From NCBI GenBank assembly GCA_002336485.1, contig DDCZ01000064.1:55198-88811 (forward strand): DNA of 33,614 nt, written 5' to 3'. The notes beneath the pieces are model-generated. The model did no database searches. It was not told where the DNA came from and was given only the letters and a program-made list of their open reading frames with translations. Of this stretch, positions 23,518 to 32,879 are shown one piece after another (the first letter of the stretch is position 1; every line of letters begins with the position of its first letter). Made by a program: the position numbers and the translations under genes. This stretch comes from Flavobacteriales bacterium UBA1993. Its GTDB lineage: Bacteria; Bacteroidota; Bacteroidia; Flavobacteriales_G; Salibacteraceae.

Positions 23518-26500
23518 TTAATTAGCCGAAGCCTGGTCAAAATTTCGCTCTACTACCTCCACCCAACCACCAGGTTGTAGTGCTTTAATTCGCTCATCAT
23601 ACATCGGCGCGCAGAAGACAGCAGGTTTGTAAAACCGACCCGAAAATGTAGCGTTCAACAACACTTCAAAACTCTTTTTCTTGGACCTATTTAAATCGAA
23701 GTAAGTATATACTCGATCATCGCGTATATCTTGATAAGTGAAGTTCTGTGCTCCTGTTAATTCATTATCCTCTGCTCCAACTCGAGTATTCACAATTTGC
23801 CATCCCGTAGGAAAGATCTGGTTCAAGGCCACCTCTTTGTATGCCGCTTTAATACCGGGGTGTGAAACGGAGACAACAGCCTTAAAATCCTGACCTTGTT
23901 TCAGGCTCGAAACATCCAACGGATTGTTATCAAGGTCTCGATAAACAATGCTCATGACCATATCGTCGTTGATCGTTTCATCGTTCATTTCAACGGGCAT
24001 GCCCGTTTGAACCAAGGTTACAAAGAGCATCTTTTCAGATCGATTCTTGATAGAAACAATCCCCTGATTGATGTTGTCTTGGTCAATTGAAAACCGATGA
24101 ATAGCCAAATCACTATTCACACCCTTTTCAGAGCCATTATATCGAGCATCAAATTCATACTCCGACGACGCATCGCCACCACCAATGAATTTAGATATCG
24201 CGATCATGGCGTATGCTCTTGATTGCGTGCTGTGCCACCCCGTGTTCAAGTTAGAGGCAATATCTTCAAGCAATTCCGATCCGGCTTCGGTGTCGTCCAA
24301 ATAAGTAAGCGTTTCTAGAATCATTGACATATCTCGCAGCTGGCTACCAAACGTATAGCTCAATTCCCGATAATCTTCCACTTCTATTGGTCGATTGGCA
24401 AGCTCCAGAGCGACATCTTCTCTGCCCACAATTGCATAGGCCGCGGCCAATCTCCAAGCCCCTGCGTCGCTTATACTTTCATCCGATCGCAACCTATTCA
24501 TTGCTCCAATATCAGCGGATCCTGCTAAGGCTAGAGTGTAAAGTCGATATGCCTGAGTGAGATCTCCTCCACGTCTGCCATATCGATCATCCCGCGCTCT
24601 GGCCCAATTTGCGGCTTCCGCCTTTTGAAATTTCTTCCATTGGGCTAGTATACCCACTGGAATTTCGTAGCCCATGCTTTGCGCTTCGAGCATAAAATGG
24701 CCGGCATAATTGGTGCCCCATGTTGACGCATTTCGACCTCCATCAGGCCAGTAACTAAATCCGCCATCTTGTGTTTGAAACAATCGAAGTCGCTTTAGGC
24801 CAGCATTCACATTCGCCTCGATTTCCTCTTCCTGCTCATCCGTCAATTCGATAAGGGAATTCAGACTGAGTTGAGGAAAAACGGACGAGGTTGTTTGTTC
24901 GATGCAACCATGTGGATATCGTATAAGGTAGCTCAAGTGTTTTTCCAAATCAAGGTTCGGAATACGAGAGACCTGTAAAGTGGCTTCGTTTGTACCTTTT
25001 ATCCCAAACGATTCGTAATTATAATTCCACGATTCGCCCGCTAGTACTGCTTTAGATTCGCTCTTCGTGATCGCTGGATTTGGTGGCCGCACCAGTACCT
25101 CAACTTCCTCAAATGCCGTTTCTGAACCAGACTGCAGCTCCACCTTAAAAGTGGCGACTCCAAGTTGGCGTGCGACTTCATATTCGAAGAATGTGGTTTG
25201 ATCGCCTTGCTTTGAAAACTTCACCGTTTTTTGAGTGCTGCCAAGCGGTATGAGCAAATCATTGGTAGTGACTTTGACATTCACAGATTTGATTTTATCA
25301 TCCATAGCAATGACATTAACTGGAATCCGAATCCGCTCACTGGGACCAAGAACACGCGGCAGTGTGCTAAGCACCATAAGAGGTTGTTTCACCTGAACTT
25401 CCTTTTCAGCCGATCCATAAGCGCCTTCGTAGGCTCCTACCACCATAACTCGAACAGCTCCAATGTAATTCGGTATTTTAATCTGGTGGGTGATATCATC
25501 ATTGGCATCAAGAAAAAATGGACCCAAAAACTTAACGACCGGTTTAAATCGATTTGCCTCATCGTCCTCCTTATACACCAAGCCTTCGTCTCCACCCACC
25601 GCGAGCAAGGAGGCCATTTCGCCTGTTTGAGCGCTCATCACGTATTTATACATGTCCCAAGTTCTAACGCCTAGCGCTTCTTTTGTGTAAAAGGTATACC
25701 AAGGATTTGGCGTTTTATAACGTGTCAACCCCAAAAGCCCTTCATCGACCACGGCCAAAGTGTATGCCATGGGTTTCCCTGCTTTCTCGCTTACTTCCAC
25801 TTCGAATGTTTGCTCAGGTTGGATTTCGGAAGGGGCAGAAATGACAGGTTCCAGTTTGGTGTTTTCATCGTTTACGGAAACAGGAATGATCCCATACATT
25901 CTTAGAGGCAGCGAATTTTCATCTTGGCCGTGGGGCTGAATAAGCATGGCGCTGACGTAAACATTTGGGGACATTTCCTCGGATGTACCAATTTCAAAGG
26001 TGGTATGGTCTGACTCGGCAGCAACCCAGAATTGATCTAAAACCTTATCTCCCTTTTCTACCGTTACATATATGTTTCCGATGCCCCCGCTTGGAACCGT
26101 AATTTCCATGGTTTCACCAACCTCATACGATTTTTTGGAGGCTTCGAGCGTCAACATGGCCGCAGCTTCTGTTCCTTCGTCGGAATTATTCCACCACCCG
26201 GGATATTCGGCGTAAAAGACTTGCGCGCTGCTGTGGCCAGAAACAGGGTCGACAATACGCAAGAGATATTTTCCGTAACCACGTTTTGGGAAATTCAAGT
26301 CGTAGATGGACTGCCCATCTTCTACTTTAAAAACATCACTCATCATTAATTCGGAGGACTCCCTGCGGATGTATCGAAAACGCTCGCCTTCACCATCTCC
26401 TTCCCACCACCAGTTCCAACTCATCTTATATAGCTCCACATTCACCGTGCGATCTATTCCGTGTCCATCATCGTCGACGGCGGCTATGGCCACGGCATTT

Positions 26501-29073
26501 TCTTCCTCGGTATTAAGTGCGGAAATCCAATTGGTGCCAGCGGCAAGTTTTATCCCAACATATGAATCATAGGGTGAATACTTTGTACTCGTAAAGTCTT
26601 GGCTAAAGTCTCCGCCCTGCTCAAAAACCTTCGTCGAAAATTTCATTTTTAGCATACCCGGAGCCTGCTGTGGACGCTCCCAATTAAAGCGCATTTCGGC
26701 CTTTCCATCGGCGTTTGTTGTCTTCTCCACCACGATTGGGTCGCTTGCCCAAAATCGACGCGATCGATCATCAAACTGATAATCCTCATATCCTTCGAAT
26801 TCAGTTTTCATGTTTTCGACTTGCATTTCCACCCGTGCGGTTAAGTTACCACCGGGGCTACCATATAGCCAGGCAGCGTTAAGATCGGCTACAACCTGTT
26901 CATTTCCGCTTATGTGATCTCCAAAATCAAAATCAAAATCAATTTTGAGCCGATTCGGCTTGATCGTTTCAATTTTTAAGTTTTTTCGAAATACAGAATT
27001 CCCTACAATAGCCTTTGCTCTCCAAACTCCAGTAAGGTCCTCGGAATTGGTCTTTAACTTGAAAGCGTAATGCCCTTCCACACCTTTGGTCTTCACCTTT
27101 CGATCGTATAGCTTACCCATGGGGTCGTACAGTTCCAAAACCACCGGATGATTATCGGGAATTACTTCCTGCTTATCTTCAAGTATGAAGGAGAGGAAGA
27201 TGGTATCTCCAGGTCTCCATACTCCGCGTTCACCATAAAGAAATCCTTTAACGCCTGCTTCTACTTTGGAACCACCTACTTCAAACAAACTCATTGATAG
27301 AGCTGAACCATTGTCCACTCGGAGATATCCTCTTTGGTTTCCAGACTTGGCAACAAGTAAATACGGTTTACCCGTGCATTCAATTCTTACCACGCCGTCG
27401 CCAGAGGTAGATCCACCGCCGATTTTCATATTCTGATAGTTGAATGCCTCAATTTCGATGCTACTCATGGGATCAGCAGATCCTAGATCTGTGATTACAA
27501 CATCGTATGCATTGCCGCTAGATTCTTTAGCGATTATACCAATGTCACTGGAAATGAGGTTTGCGCTAATTCGATTGTTTGAACTTCTATAATAGGAATG
27601 TGAACATGGATTATCTCGCTTAGAATAATCGTAATCGTAGTCATAGTCTTCCCAATAATAGTCGTTGTAATAATGATCGCCGCCGTCCTCGTAATTCGTC
27701 TCCTGAATTCGAATGGGCTGCATTTCTTCCTCACTATCGGGGCAAGGAAAAAGAGATTGATGTTTTTGGAAAGATAGTGTGACTCGATATATCGCTCCAG
27801 GTTCTGGTCGAATGATGTTGTTTAGATCGATAGAAAAATTATTCCAAACGCCATAGTCAATAGCGTCCTGCGATATGAGATCGATGTTCTCATCGGCCAC
27901 CAGCCTTCCCACTCGGGTCATTTCTCGGGATCCGTTGAGCTGATTTACCTGCAAAAATTGCGGCACATTTTGCTCATAAACACGAACGACCCGCAATGAA
28001 ACCGCCTTCAAATTGATGGCTCGAAAGGGAAAAGAAGCACCTCCGCTTGAAGGCATTATAACTCCATTTCCGAGCAGCTCTAAGGCAGGCTTTTCGAGGT
28101 TAAACTCGACAGATCGGAAGTATGAATCATCGAGTTGAGCGCCCTTTGTGTTTCTGATTGTCTGCTCAATGACGATTGTTTCTTCGTTTCCAAGTTGTTC
28201 GATTGGATAGGCATTGATCTGATTACCGCTCACTTTAAACCTCAAGGGACTTTCAGAATTGAGGTGAATCAATCCATCCAAATCTTGGTTCGGGTCAACG
28301 GGATCACTAAACTGTATGGAAAAATGCAATCCTGGTTCTTGAACCGTTATCACCTGAACCATGCTGAATTCATCCAAAGGGGCAACTCGAATTTCCAAGT
28401 CATCCTTTACATCCGCATCGATCGCTTCACCGTTCCATTCTAGGTCGACGTAATCAGCATCACTCACCCGTGTTACTTCTTTGATTGTGAATTGGTGCTG
28501 ATTTGTTCCCTCTTCGTGGGCCCACTCCATGGGTAATTCGACTCCATTCTGTGTGGCTTTCAAGCAGGACTGAACAGCCGCTGGTTCAGCTCCATCGCTC
28601 GTGCGCACCCTGCCCAACAATTCTTGCTTTGAAAAATCAGAAGCACTCAGCGTATTCACTCCTTCGTATTCAACAAACAGGCTTTGTCTTATAACAATGA
28701 ATCCAAAGCGAAGCTCCTCAAAAGCAGATTCAACTTCGATGAGCTTATCTAACATGAATGACACGACGAAAGACTCTCCAGACGGTAATTTACCATCCGG
28801 TCTGAACTCAATGGTTTGATTGTCTAACCAAAATGCTTGTCCTTCAAGCTCTGGTTCAAAATCAAACAAGTCTTCTGTGATGGCCTCGCCTGGTACCGCA
28901 GCATTATAAGGTTCTATCAGCACGACCTTAATATTTGAGTTGCCAGAAATTATTCCTGACGTGAATGCGGCTACATAAGAACTGAAGCCGGGATCAACAA
29001 CAATTTTGGACACATCTGTTTTACTACAACCTATGCTAAGGAGTATAAGAATGAGGGCGGCTACTTTACGCAT
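23518..29073 (-). CDS. Bacterial alpha-2-macroglobulin family lipoprotein with intact thioester motif
   Basis: A protein of 1851 residues. The N-terminus MRKVAALILILLSIGC is a lipoprotein-type signal ending at Cys16, so it is probably anchored to a membrane facing the periplasm or surface. MG-type beta domains fill the first 1200 residues (for example GVWRPGDTIFLSFILEDKQE, the MG3/MG4 region). The thioester motif Cys1390-Ile-Glu-Gln1393 in YPHGCIEQTTSSV is intact and followed by an alpha/alpha toroid (WPDGGRNASTWGTNYAGHFM). Such proteins trap attacking proteases through the thioester, and the genes commonly sit beside pbpC, as here. A Tyr/Asp-rich stretch at about residues 455-490 (including YYNDYYWEDYDYDYDY) is unusual but I recall similar tracts in Bacteroidota relatives. 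It heads the transcription unit with pbpC. Confidence 0.95.
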   Translation of the reverse strand: MRKVAALILILLSIGCSKTDVSKIVVDPGFSSYVAAFTSGIISGNSNIKVVLIEPYNAAVPGEAITEDLFDFEPELEGQAFWLDNQTIEFRPDGKLPSGESFVVSFMLDKLIEVESAFEELRFGFIVIRQSLFVEYEGVNTLSASDFSKQELLGRVRTSDGAEPAAVQSCLKATQNGVELPMEWAHEEGTNQHQFTIKEVTRVSDADYVDLEWNGEAIDADVKDDLEIRVAPLDEFSMVQVITVQEPGLHFSIQFSDPVDPNQDLDGLIHLNSESPLRFKVSGNQINAYPIEQLGNEETIVIEQTIRNTKGAQLDDSYFRSVEFNLEKPALELLGNGVIMPSSGGASFPFRAINLKAVSLRVVRVYEQNVPQFLQVNQLNGSREMTRVGRLVADENIDLISQDAIDYGVWNNFSIDLNNIIRPEPGAIYRVTLSFQKHQSLFPCPDSEEEMQPIRIQETNYEDGGDHYYNDYYWEDYDYDYDYSKRDNPCSHSYYRSSNNRISANLISSDIGIIAKESSGNAYDVVITDLGSADPMSSIEIEAFNYQNMKIGGGSTSGDGVVRIECTGKPYLLVAKSGNQRGYLRVDNGSALSMSLFEVGGSKVEAGVKGFLYGERGVWRPGDTIFLSFILEDKQEVIPDNHPVVLELYDPMGKLYDRKVKTKGVEGHYAFKLKTNSEDLTGVWRAKAIVGNSVFRKNLKIETIKPNRLKIDFDFDFGDHISGNEQVVADLNAAWLYGSPGGNLTARVEMQVENMKTEFEGYEDYQFDDRSRRFWASDPIVVEKTTNADGKAEMRFNWERPQQAPGMLKMKFSTKVFEQGGDFSQDFTSTKYSPYDSYVGIKLAAGTNWISALNTEEENAVAIAAVDDDGHGIDRTVNVELYKMSWNWWWEGDGEGERFRYIRRESSELMMSDVFKVEDGQSIYDLNFPKRGYGKYLLRIVDPVSGHSSAQVFYAEYPGWWNNSDEGTEAAAMLTLEASKKSYEVGETMEITVPSGGIGNIYVTVEKGDKVLDQFWVAAESDHTTFEIGTSEEMSPNVYVSAMLIQPHGQDENSLPLRMYGIIPVSVNDENTKLEPVISAPSEIQPEQTFEVEVSEKAGKPMAYTLAVVDEGLLGLTRYKTPNPWYTFYTKEALGVRTWDMYKYVMSAQTGEMASLLAVGGDEGLVYKEDDEANRFKPVVKFLGPFFLDANDDITHQIKIPNYIGAVRVMVVGAYEGAYGSAEKEVQVKQPLMVLSTLPRVLGPSERIRIPVNVIAMDDKIKSVNVKVTTNDLLIPLGSTQKTVKFSKQGDQTTFFEYEVARQLGVATFKVELQSGSETAFEEVEVLVRPPNPAITKSESKAVLAGESWNYNYESFGIKGTNEATLQVSRIPNLDLEKHLSYLIRYPHGCIEQTTSSVFPQLSLNSLIELTDEQEEEIEANVNAGLKRLRLFQTQDGGFSYWPDGGRNASTWGTNYAGHFMLEAQSMGYEIPVGILAQWKKFQKAEAANWARARDDRYGRRGGDLTQAYRLYTLALAGSADIGAMNRLRSDESISDAGAWRLAAAYAIVGREDVALELANRPIEVEDYRELSYTFGSQLRDMSMILETLTYLDDTEAGSELLEDIASNLNTGWHSTQSRAYAMIAISKFIGGGDASSEYEFDARYNGSEKGVNSDLAIHRFSIDQDNINQGIVSIKNRSEKMLFVTLVQTGMPVEMNDETINDDMVMSIVYRDLDNNPLDVSSLKQGQDFKAVVSVSHPGIKAAYKEVALNQIFPTGWQIVNTRVGAEDNELTGAQNFTYQDIRDDRVYTYFDLNRSKKKSFEVLLNATFSGRFYKPAVFCAPMYDERIKALQPGGWVEVVERNFDQASAN

Positions 29074-29121
29074 GGGAGTAAGTTTGGACGTGGTTATTAA
29101 TATGCAATGTCAATCGAGGCA

Positions 29122-29150
29122 GAAAGATACACTGATGTAAATAATTACAA
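29122..29150 (-). promoter_or_regulatory. Candidate promoter for the alpha-2-macroglobulin/pbpC operon
   Basis: On the minus strand TTG (29150-29148), an 18-base spacer and TATCTTTC (29129-29122) resemble TTG-N17-23-TAnnTTTG with one mismatch. It would give a leader of roughly 40 bases before the ATG at 29073. It lies in the 183-base divergent gap 29074-29256, in which I see no gene. Confidence 0.38.
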
Positions 29151-29256
29151 TCGTTGCAATTAGGAAGTGCATATAACCGAAGAGAAATCGCATGATTTTC
29201 ATCAACTCACATTTAATTCCAATTCACACTACTACATTCGCATTTGAAGAAGGAAA

Positions 29257-29664
29257 ATGGGAGTAAAACCGTACCACTTATTATTTGGATCTTTTTTCGC
29301 GATGACTGCTGTCATCTTCGGCGCCTTGGGAGCACATGCTTTAAAGGAGGTTCTATCGCCAGATCAAATGCACTCTTTCGAAACTGCCATTTGTTTTCAA
29401 ATGTATCACGCGCTCATTTTAGTAATGATTGCTCTCAAGGGGCATGCGTTTCATTTGCGCTATGAAAAATGGATTGTGACGATGTTCGGGCTTGGAATCG
29501 TGCTCTTTTCATTTTCGATCTACGCCTTAGTGCTTCAAGACGTTTTAGCCATGGATTTACGATTTTTAGGTCCCATTACGCCGATCGGAGGAACCTTACT
29601 TATCATTGGGTGGGCAATGATTCTAGTCGATGCCATTCAACTTATCACCATAAAAAAGCACTGA
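29257..29664 (+). CDS. DUF423 family small membrane protein
   Basis: A 135-residue inner-membrane protein with four hydrophobic helices: LLFGSFFAMTAVIFGALGAHA, YHALILVMIALKGHAF, WIVTMFGLGIVLFSFSIYALVL and TPIGGTLLIIGWAMILVDAI. The signature FGALGAHALKEVLSPDQMHSFETA followed by FQMYHALIL is diagnostic of the DUF423/YgdD family. The molecular function of the family is unknown. It is preceded by the A/G-rich GAAGAAGGAAA ahead of the ATG and a weak -7-like TACATTCG at 29233-29240. It stands divergent from the alpha-2-macroglobulin gene and 109 bases ahead of pckA, and is probably a separate unit. Confidence 0.92.
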   Translation: MGVKPYHLLFGSFFAMTAVIFGALGAHALKEVLSPDQMHSFETAICFQMYHALILVMIALKGHAFHLRYEKWIVTMFGLGIVLFSFSIYALVLQDVLAMDLRFLGPITPIGGTLLIIGWAMILVDAIQLITIKKH

Positions 29665-29710
29665 TTGTGTATAAAAAATGCATGATTTTGCGCTCTATCC
29701 CATAAATCAT

Positions 29711-29724
29711 TGCAAAACTTTGCA
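29711..29724 (+). promoter_or_regulatory. Palindrome upstream of pckA
   Basis: TGCAAA-AC-TTTGCA, two perfect 6-base arms with a 2-base centre, 50 bases before the pckA start. The right half contains AAACTTTG, a -7-like box, with TTTG 24 bases upstream at 29687-29690 (a long spacer), so it could overlap the promoter as an operator. Short palindromes arise by chance, so the call rests on position. Confidence 0.3.
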
Positions 29725-29735
29725 GCTGAAATTTT

Positions 29736-29759
29736 CCTAAACGTTAAACCTAGTTTAGG
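29736..29759 (+). promoter_or_regulatory. Inverted repeat in the pckA leader
   Basis: CCTAAAC and GTTTAGG form perfect 7-base arms around a 10-base loop, ending 14 bases before the pckA ATG at 29774. It could be an operator or an RNA hairpin covering the ribosome-binding region. There is no U-tract, so it is not a terminator. Confidence 0.33.
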
Positions 29760-29773
29760 ACTAAATCAATTTT

Positions 29774-31390
29774 ATGAACGAATTCGGAAGAAGACCAAAA
29801 AACACCTCTATTGCCGACTTGGGCTTAGGGAGCGTAAAAGCAGCTTACTGGAATTTAGATCCTGCTGAGTTAACAGAAGACACTATCCTAAACGGACAGG
29901 GCTTCTTGACTAGCACAGGAGCCTTAGCCATTGATACGGGCGAGTTCACAGGACGTTCCCCAAAGGACAAACTCATCGTAAAAGACGCAACAACCGAAAA
30001 CACGATATGGTGGGACGGCAGCTTCAACAACAGCTTTTCGCCAGACAAGGTGGAGCCATTGATGAATCGAATGAAAGCCTACTTGATGGACAAGGAAGTA
30101 TATGTGCGTGATTGTATTGCATGCGCTGACCCTGAGCATCAATTGAATATTCGGGTGATCACTGAGTATCCATGGAGCAACATGTTTGCATACAATATGT
30201 TCTTGCGCCCAACGCATGAACAACAAGAATCATTCGAATCTGAATGGACGATACTTTGCGTTCCTGGTTTTATGGCAGACCCAGAGATCGACGGAACAAG
30301 ACAACACAACTTTAGCATCTTAGATTTTACACGAAAGATTGCCTTAATCGGTGGTTCAGGATATACAGGTGAAATCAAGAAAGGAATCTTCACAGTCTTA
30401 AATTATGTGCTTCCTCAAGACAAAGGTGTTTTGAGCATGCACTGCTCTGCCAACAGCGGCGAAGATGGAGACACAGCTGTTTTCTTTGGTTTATCTGGGA
30501 CCGGAAAAACGACCCTATCAGCTGATCCGAATCGACGACTAATTGGTGACGATGAGCACGGTTGGACAAACTCTGGAGTCTTCAATTTTGAGGGTGGATG
30601 CTACGCTAAGTGTATCGATCTAACAGATGAGAAAGAACCTCAAATATGGAGTGCAATTAAGTTCGGCGCCTTGCTGGAGAACATCGATACATACGAAGGA
30701 AGCAGCGAAGTGGATTTCGAAAGCAGTGAGAAAACGGAGAATACTCGGGTGAGTTATCCAATTCACCATATCGACAACATTGCAGAACCATCCATGGGCG
30801 GCATTCCAAAGAATATCTTTTTCTTAACTGCAGATGCGTTTGGTGTATTGCCTCCTGTTTCAAAGTTGACTCCAGGGCAAGCGATGTATCATTTCATCTC
30901 AGGATACACAGCAAAGGTTGCAGGAACCGAAGCTGGAGTAACAGAGCCTCAGACTACATTCTCTGCATGTTTTGGCGCACCTTTCTTACCTCTTCATCCA
31001 ACGAAATATGCGGAGATGCTCGGTGAGAAAATGAAAAACCACAACGTGAATATCTGGTTGATTAACACTGGCTGGAGCGGTGGCGAATACGGTGTGGGTT
31101 CTAGAATTAAATTGAAGTACACACGTGCAATGATTACGGCTGCTTTGACCGGAGAACTTGACAATGTTGAGTTCAAGGAGCACGAAGTATTTGGTTTAAA
31201 TATGCCTACGTCTTGTCCAGACGTACCGTCAGAGATTCTGGACCCAAAAAACACTTGGGAAGATAAGGCCGCTTACGACAAAAAAGCCCAGCATCTTGCT
31301 GAGGCATTTGTAGCCAACTTTGAAGAATTTGCGTCATACGCAAATGACGAAATAATGGCAGCTTCACCTCGAACTGAAGTGAACGCATAA
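29774..31390 (+). CDS. pckA: Phosphoenolpyruvate carboxykinase (ATP)
   Basis: PckA converts oxaloacetate and ATP to phosphoenolpyruvate, CO2 and ADP, the committed step of gluconeogenesis in the cytoplasm. The 538-residue protein is full length for the ATP-type family. Signatures in order are ALAIDTGEFTGRSPKDKLIV with the substrate-binding arginine, the P-loop GLSGTGKT (239-246, Lys245), LSADPNRRLIGDDEHGW with metal-binding aspartates, the lysine- and cysteine-containing FEGGCYAKCI, and LINTGWSGGEYGVGSRIKL. It is monocistronic by context: a 109-base upstream gap with two inverted repeats and a strong terminator directly downstream. Those upstream repeats suggest regulation by carbon supply, which is inference. 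Confidence 0.98.
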   Translation: MNEFGRRPKNTSIADLGLGSVKAAYWNLDPAELTEDTILNGQGFLTSTGALAIDTGEFTGRSPKDKLIVKDATTENTIWWDGSFNNSFSPDKVEPLMNRMKAYLMDKEVYVRDCIACADPEHQLNIRVITEYPWSNMFAYNMFLRPTHEQQESFESEWTILCVPGFMADPEIDGTRQHNFSILDFTRKIALIGGSGYTGEIKKGIFTVLNYVLPQDKGVLSMHCSANSGEDGDTAVFFGLSGTGKTTLSADPNRRLIGDDEHGWTNSGVFNFEGGCYAKCIDLTDEKEPQIWSAIKFGALLENIDTYEGSSEVDFESSEKTENTRVSYPIHHIDNIAEPSMGGIPKNIFFLTADAFGVLPPVSKLTPGQAMYHFISGYTAKVAGTEAGVTEPQTTFSACFGAPFLPLHPTKYAEMLGEKMKNHNVNIWLINTGWSGGEYGVGSRIKLKYTRAMITAALTGELDNVEFKEHEVFGLNMPTSCPDVPSEILDPKNTWEDKAAYDKKAQHLAEAFVANFEEFASYANDEIMAASPRTEVNA

Positions 31391-31407
31391 CGATTCCATT
31401 GACTTAG

Positions 31408-31453
31408 AAGCCCATCCGACTCAGAGGTTCTGAGATAAGGATGGGCTTTTTTT
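31408..31453 (+). terminator. Strong rho-independent terminator after pckA
   Basis: AAGCCCATCC pairs with GGATGGGCTT, enclosing a second stem CTCAGA-GGT-TCTGAG, and is followed by seven or more T residues (31447-31453). It begins 18 bases after the pckA stop and ends before rsmE, so it separates the two genes' transcripts. Confidence 0.93.
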
Positions 31454-31478
31454 GTCTTGATACGTGATATTTGCGGAA

Positions 31479-32186
31479 ATGATTAAAGACTTAGCACGAT
31501 TCTACGCACCCGAAGCAACCGCTAACTCAACACTGATCCTGGGCGAAGACGAACACAGGCATGCAAAAGTGTTAAGGCTCGCGGAGGATCAAGAAGTGCA
31601 CGTTGTGGATGGAAAAGGAAACTTGTTTCTTGGGCAACTTCAGTTTAAAAAAAAACAGCTCAGTGTTCAAATTTCTGAATTAATTCAGAGTGAAGAAGCA
31701 ACATCTAGACCAGTCATCTTGGCTGTAGCCCCAACCAAAAACATAAATCGATTTGAATGGGTCATTGAAAAAGCCTCAGAACTTGGCATACAACGAATCA
31801 TTCCCATAAAGTGTGCACAATCTGAACGCCTGCATCTCAAAACTGAACGACTTTCGAAAATTGCGTTGAGCGCTATGAAACAATCCAAGTCGCTTTGGCT
31901 TACTGAGATTGATGACTTGACCCAAGTGAATGAAATTTGGGACATCGAAGCCAATTCAAAGTGGATTGCACATTGCGCAGATGGTCCCAAATCCAGCATA
32001 CAAATGCTCTCGAAAAGCGATGGGAGTCAAATTATTTGCATTGGACCAGAAGGCGATTTTTCGACGATGGAAATTGACACAGCGATCGACGCTGGTTTTG
32101 GGGCAGTGTCTCTGGGTAAATTGCGATTGCGCACAGAAACTGCCGCGATATCCGCCTGTATTGCCGCAAATTTGTTTCACCCATAA
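31479..32186 (+). CDS. rsmE: 16S rRNA (uracil-1498-N3)-methyltransferase
   Basis: RsmE methylates N3 of U1498 in 16S rRNA of the 30S subunit. The protein begins (M)IKDLARFYAP, the PUA-like N-terminal part with EDEHRHAKVLRLAEDQEV. The SPOUT methyltransferase domain follows, with VAPTKNINRFEWVIEKASELG, IGPEGDFSTMEID and the knot motif LGKLRLRTETAAI that binds S-adenosylmethionine. I use ATG 31479 (235 residues); the in-frame GTG at 31464 would add MIFAE, which has no family support. It lies between the pckA terminator and a DUF4159 gene, 21 bases from the latter. Confidence 0.94.
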   Translation: MIKDLARFYAPEATANSTLILGEDEHRHAKVLRLAEDQEVHVVDGKGNLFLGQLQFKKKQLSVQISELIQSEEATSRPVILAVAPTKNINRFEWVIEKASELGIQRIIPIKCAQSERLHLKTERLSKIALSAMKQSKSLWLTEIDDLTQVNEIWDIEANSKWIAHCADGPKSSIQMLSKSDGSQIICIGPEGDFSTMEIDTAIDAGFGAVSLGKLRLRTETAAISACIAANLFHP

Positions 32187-32202
32187 ATCGGACTTACCTT
32201 CG
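32171..32202 (+). promoter_or_regulatory. Candidate promoter for the DUF4159 gene, overlapping the end of rsmE
   Basis: TTTG at 32171-32174, exactly 20 bases, then TACCTTCG at 32195-32202 match TTTG-N19-21-TAnnTTTG with one mismatch. The -7 box ends 5 bases before the ATG at 32208, predicting a leaderless or nearly leaderless message. Part of it lies within the last codons of rsmE. Confidence 0.42.
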
Positions 32203-32207
32203 AAACC

Positions 32208-32879
32208 ATGAAAATTCTAGCGGCCATCGTTTTTCTAATTTCCAGCAGCATTGGCATAAGTCAATCAGATGTGAAATTGGCGCTCGTGAAGTATAACGGA
32301 GGCGGAGATTGGTACGCAAATCTGGACACATCCATTCCCAACTTAATTCAGTTCTGCAATGATGAATTGGGCACAAACCTAGACAAGGATCAGGAAATTG
32401 TTGAATTAACAGATCCGAATATGTATCAATACCCCTTTCTGCATTTGACAGGACATGGAAACATCGTATTGAGCGATCAAGAAATCCAAAACTTGAGGAA
32501 GTATTTGATTTCCGGCGGGTTTCTCCATATGGATGACAACTATGGAATGGATGAGTTTTTAAGACCACAGATTGCCAAGGTATTTCCAGAGCTGGAGTTT
32601 ATCGAACTACCACCCTCTCATCCAATTTTTCATCAAACGTTTGATTTTGATGATGGCCTACCCAAAATACACGAGCATGACGACGCCCGCCCCCAGGCCT
32701 TGGCCCTATACTACGAGGGAAGAATGGTTTGCCTATACACGATAGAAAGTGATTTAGGAGATGGGTGGGAAGATCCTCGCGTTCACAACGATCCGGAATC
32801 AGTGCACCAAGAAGCCCTTCGAATGGGAGCAAACATCATTCAATTTGTATTCATGAATAACGAAGAAAGTGAAGGCTAG
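32208..32879 (+). CDS. DUF4159 domain-containing exported protein
   Basis: A 223-residue protein with a signal peptide MKILAAIVFLISSSIGIS before QSDVK. The mature part fits DUF4159: LALVKYNGGGDWYANLDTSI near the start, then YPFLHLTGHGNIVLSDQEIQNLRKYLISGG, FLHMDDNYGMDEFLRPQI and FPELEFIELPPSHPIFHQ. The fold is related to class I glutamine amidotransferase-like domains (the LTGHG and GGFLHMDD segments), but I see no catalytic Cys-His-Glu triad. The function is unknown. From general knowledge, DUF4159 genes often sit in gene clusters with MoxR ATPases and von Willebrand A proteins; none are here. It overlaps the start of a potassium-channel gene by 11 bases, suggesting coupling. Confidence 0.88.
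   Translation: MKILAAIVFLISSSIGISQSDVKLALVKYNGGGDWYANLDTSIPNLIQFCNDELGTNLDKDQEIVELTDPNMYQYPFLHLTGHGNIVLSDQEIQNLRKYLISGGFLHMDDNYGMDEFLRPQIAKVFPELEFIELPPSHPIFHQTFDFDDGLPKIHEHDDARPQALALYYEGRMVCLYTIESDLGDGWEDPRVHNDPESVHQEALRMGANIIQFVFMNNEESEG

Noticed and set aside
25231..25674. 147-codon open frame on the plus strand inside the alpha-2-macroglobulin gene
   Set aside because: It lies wholly antisense to a well-supported gene and its translation has no recognisable domain or signal.
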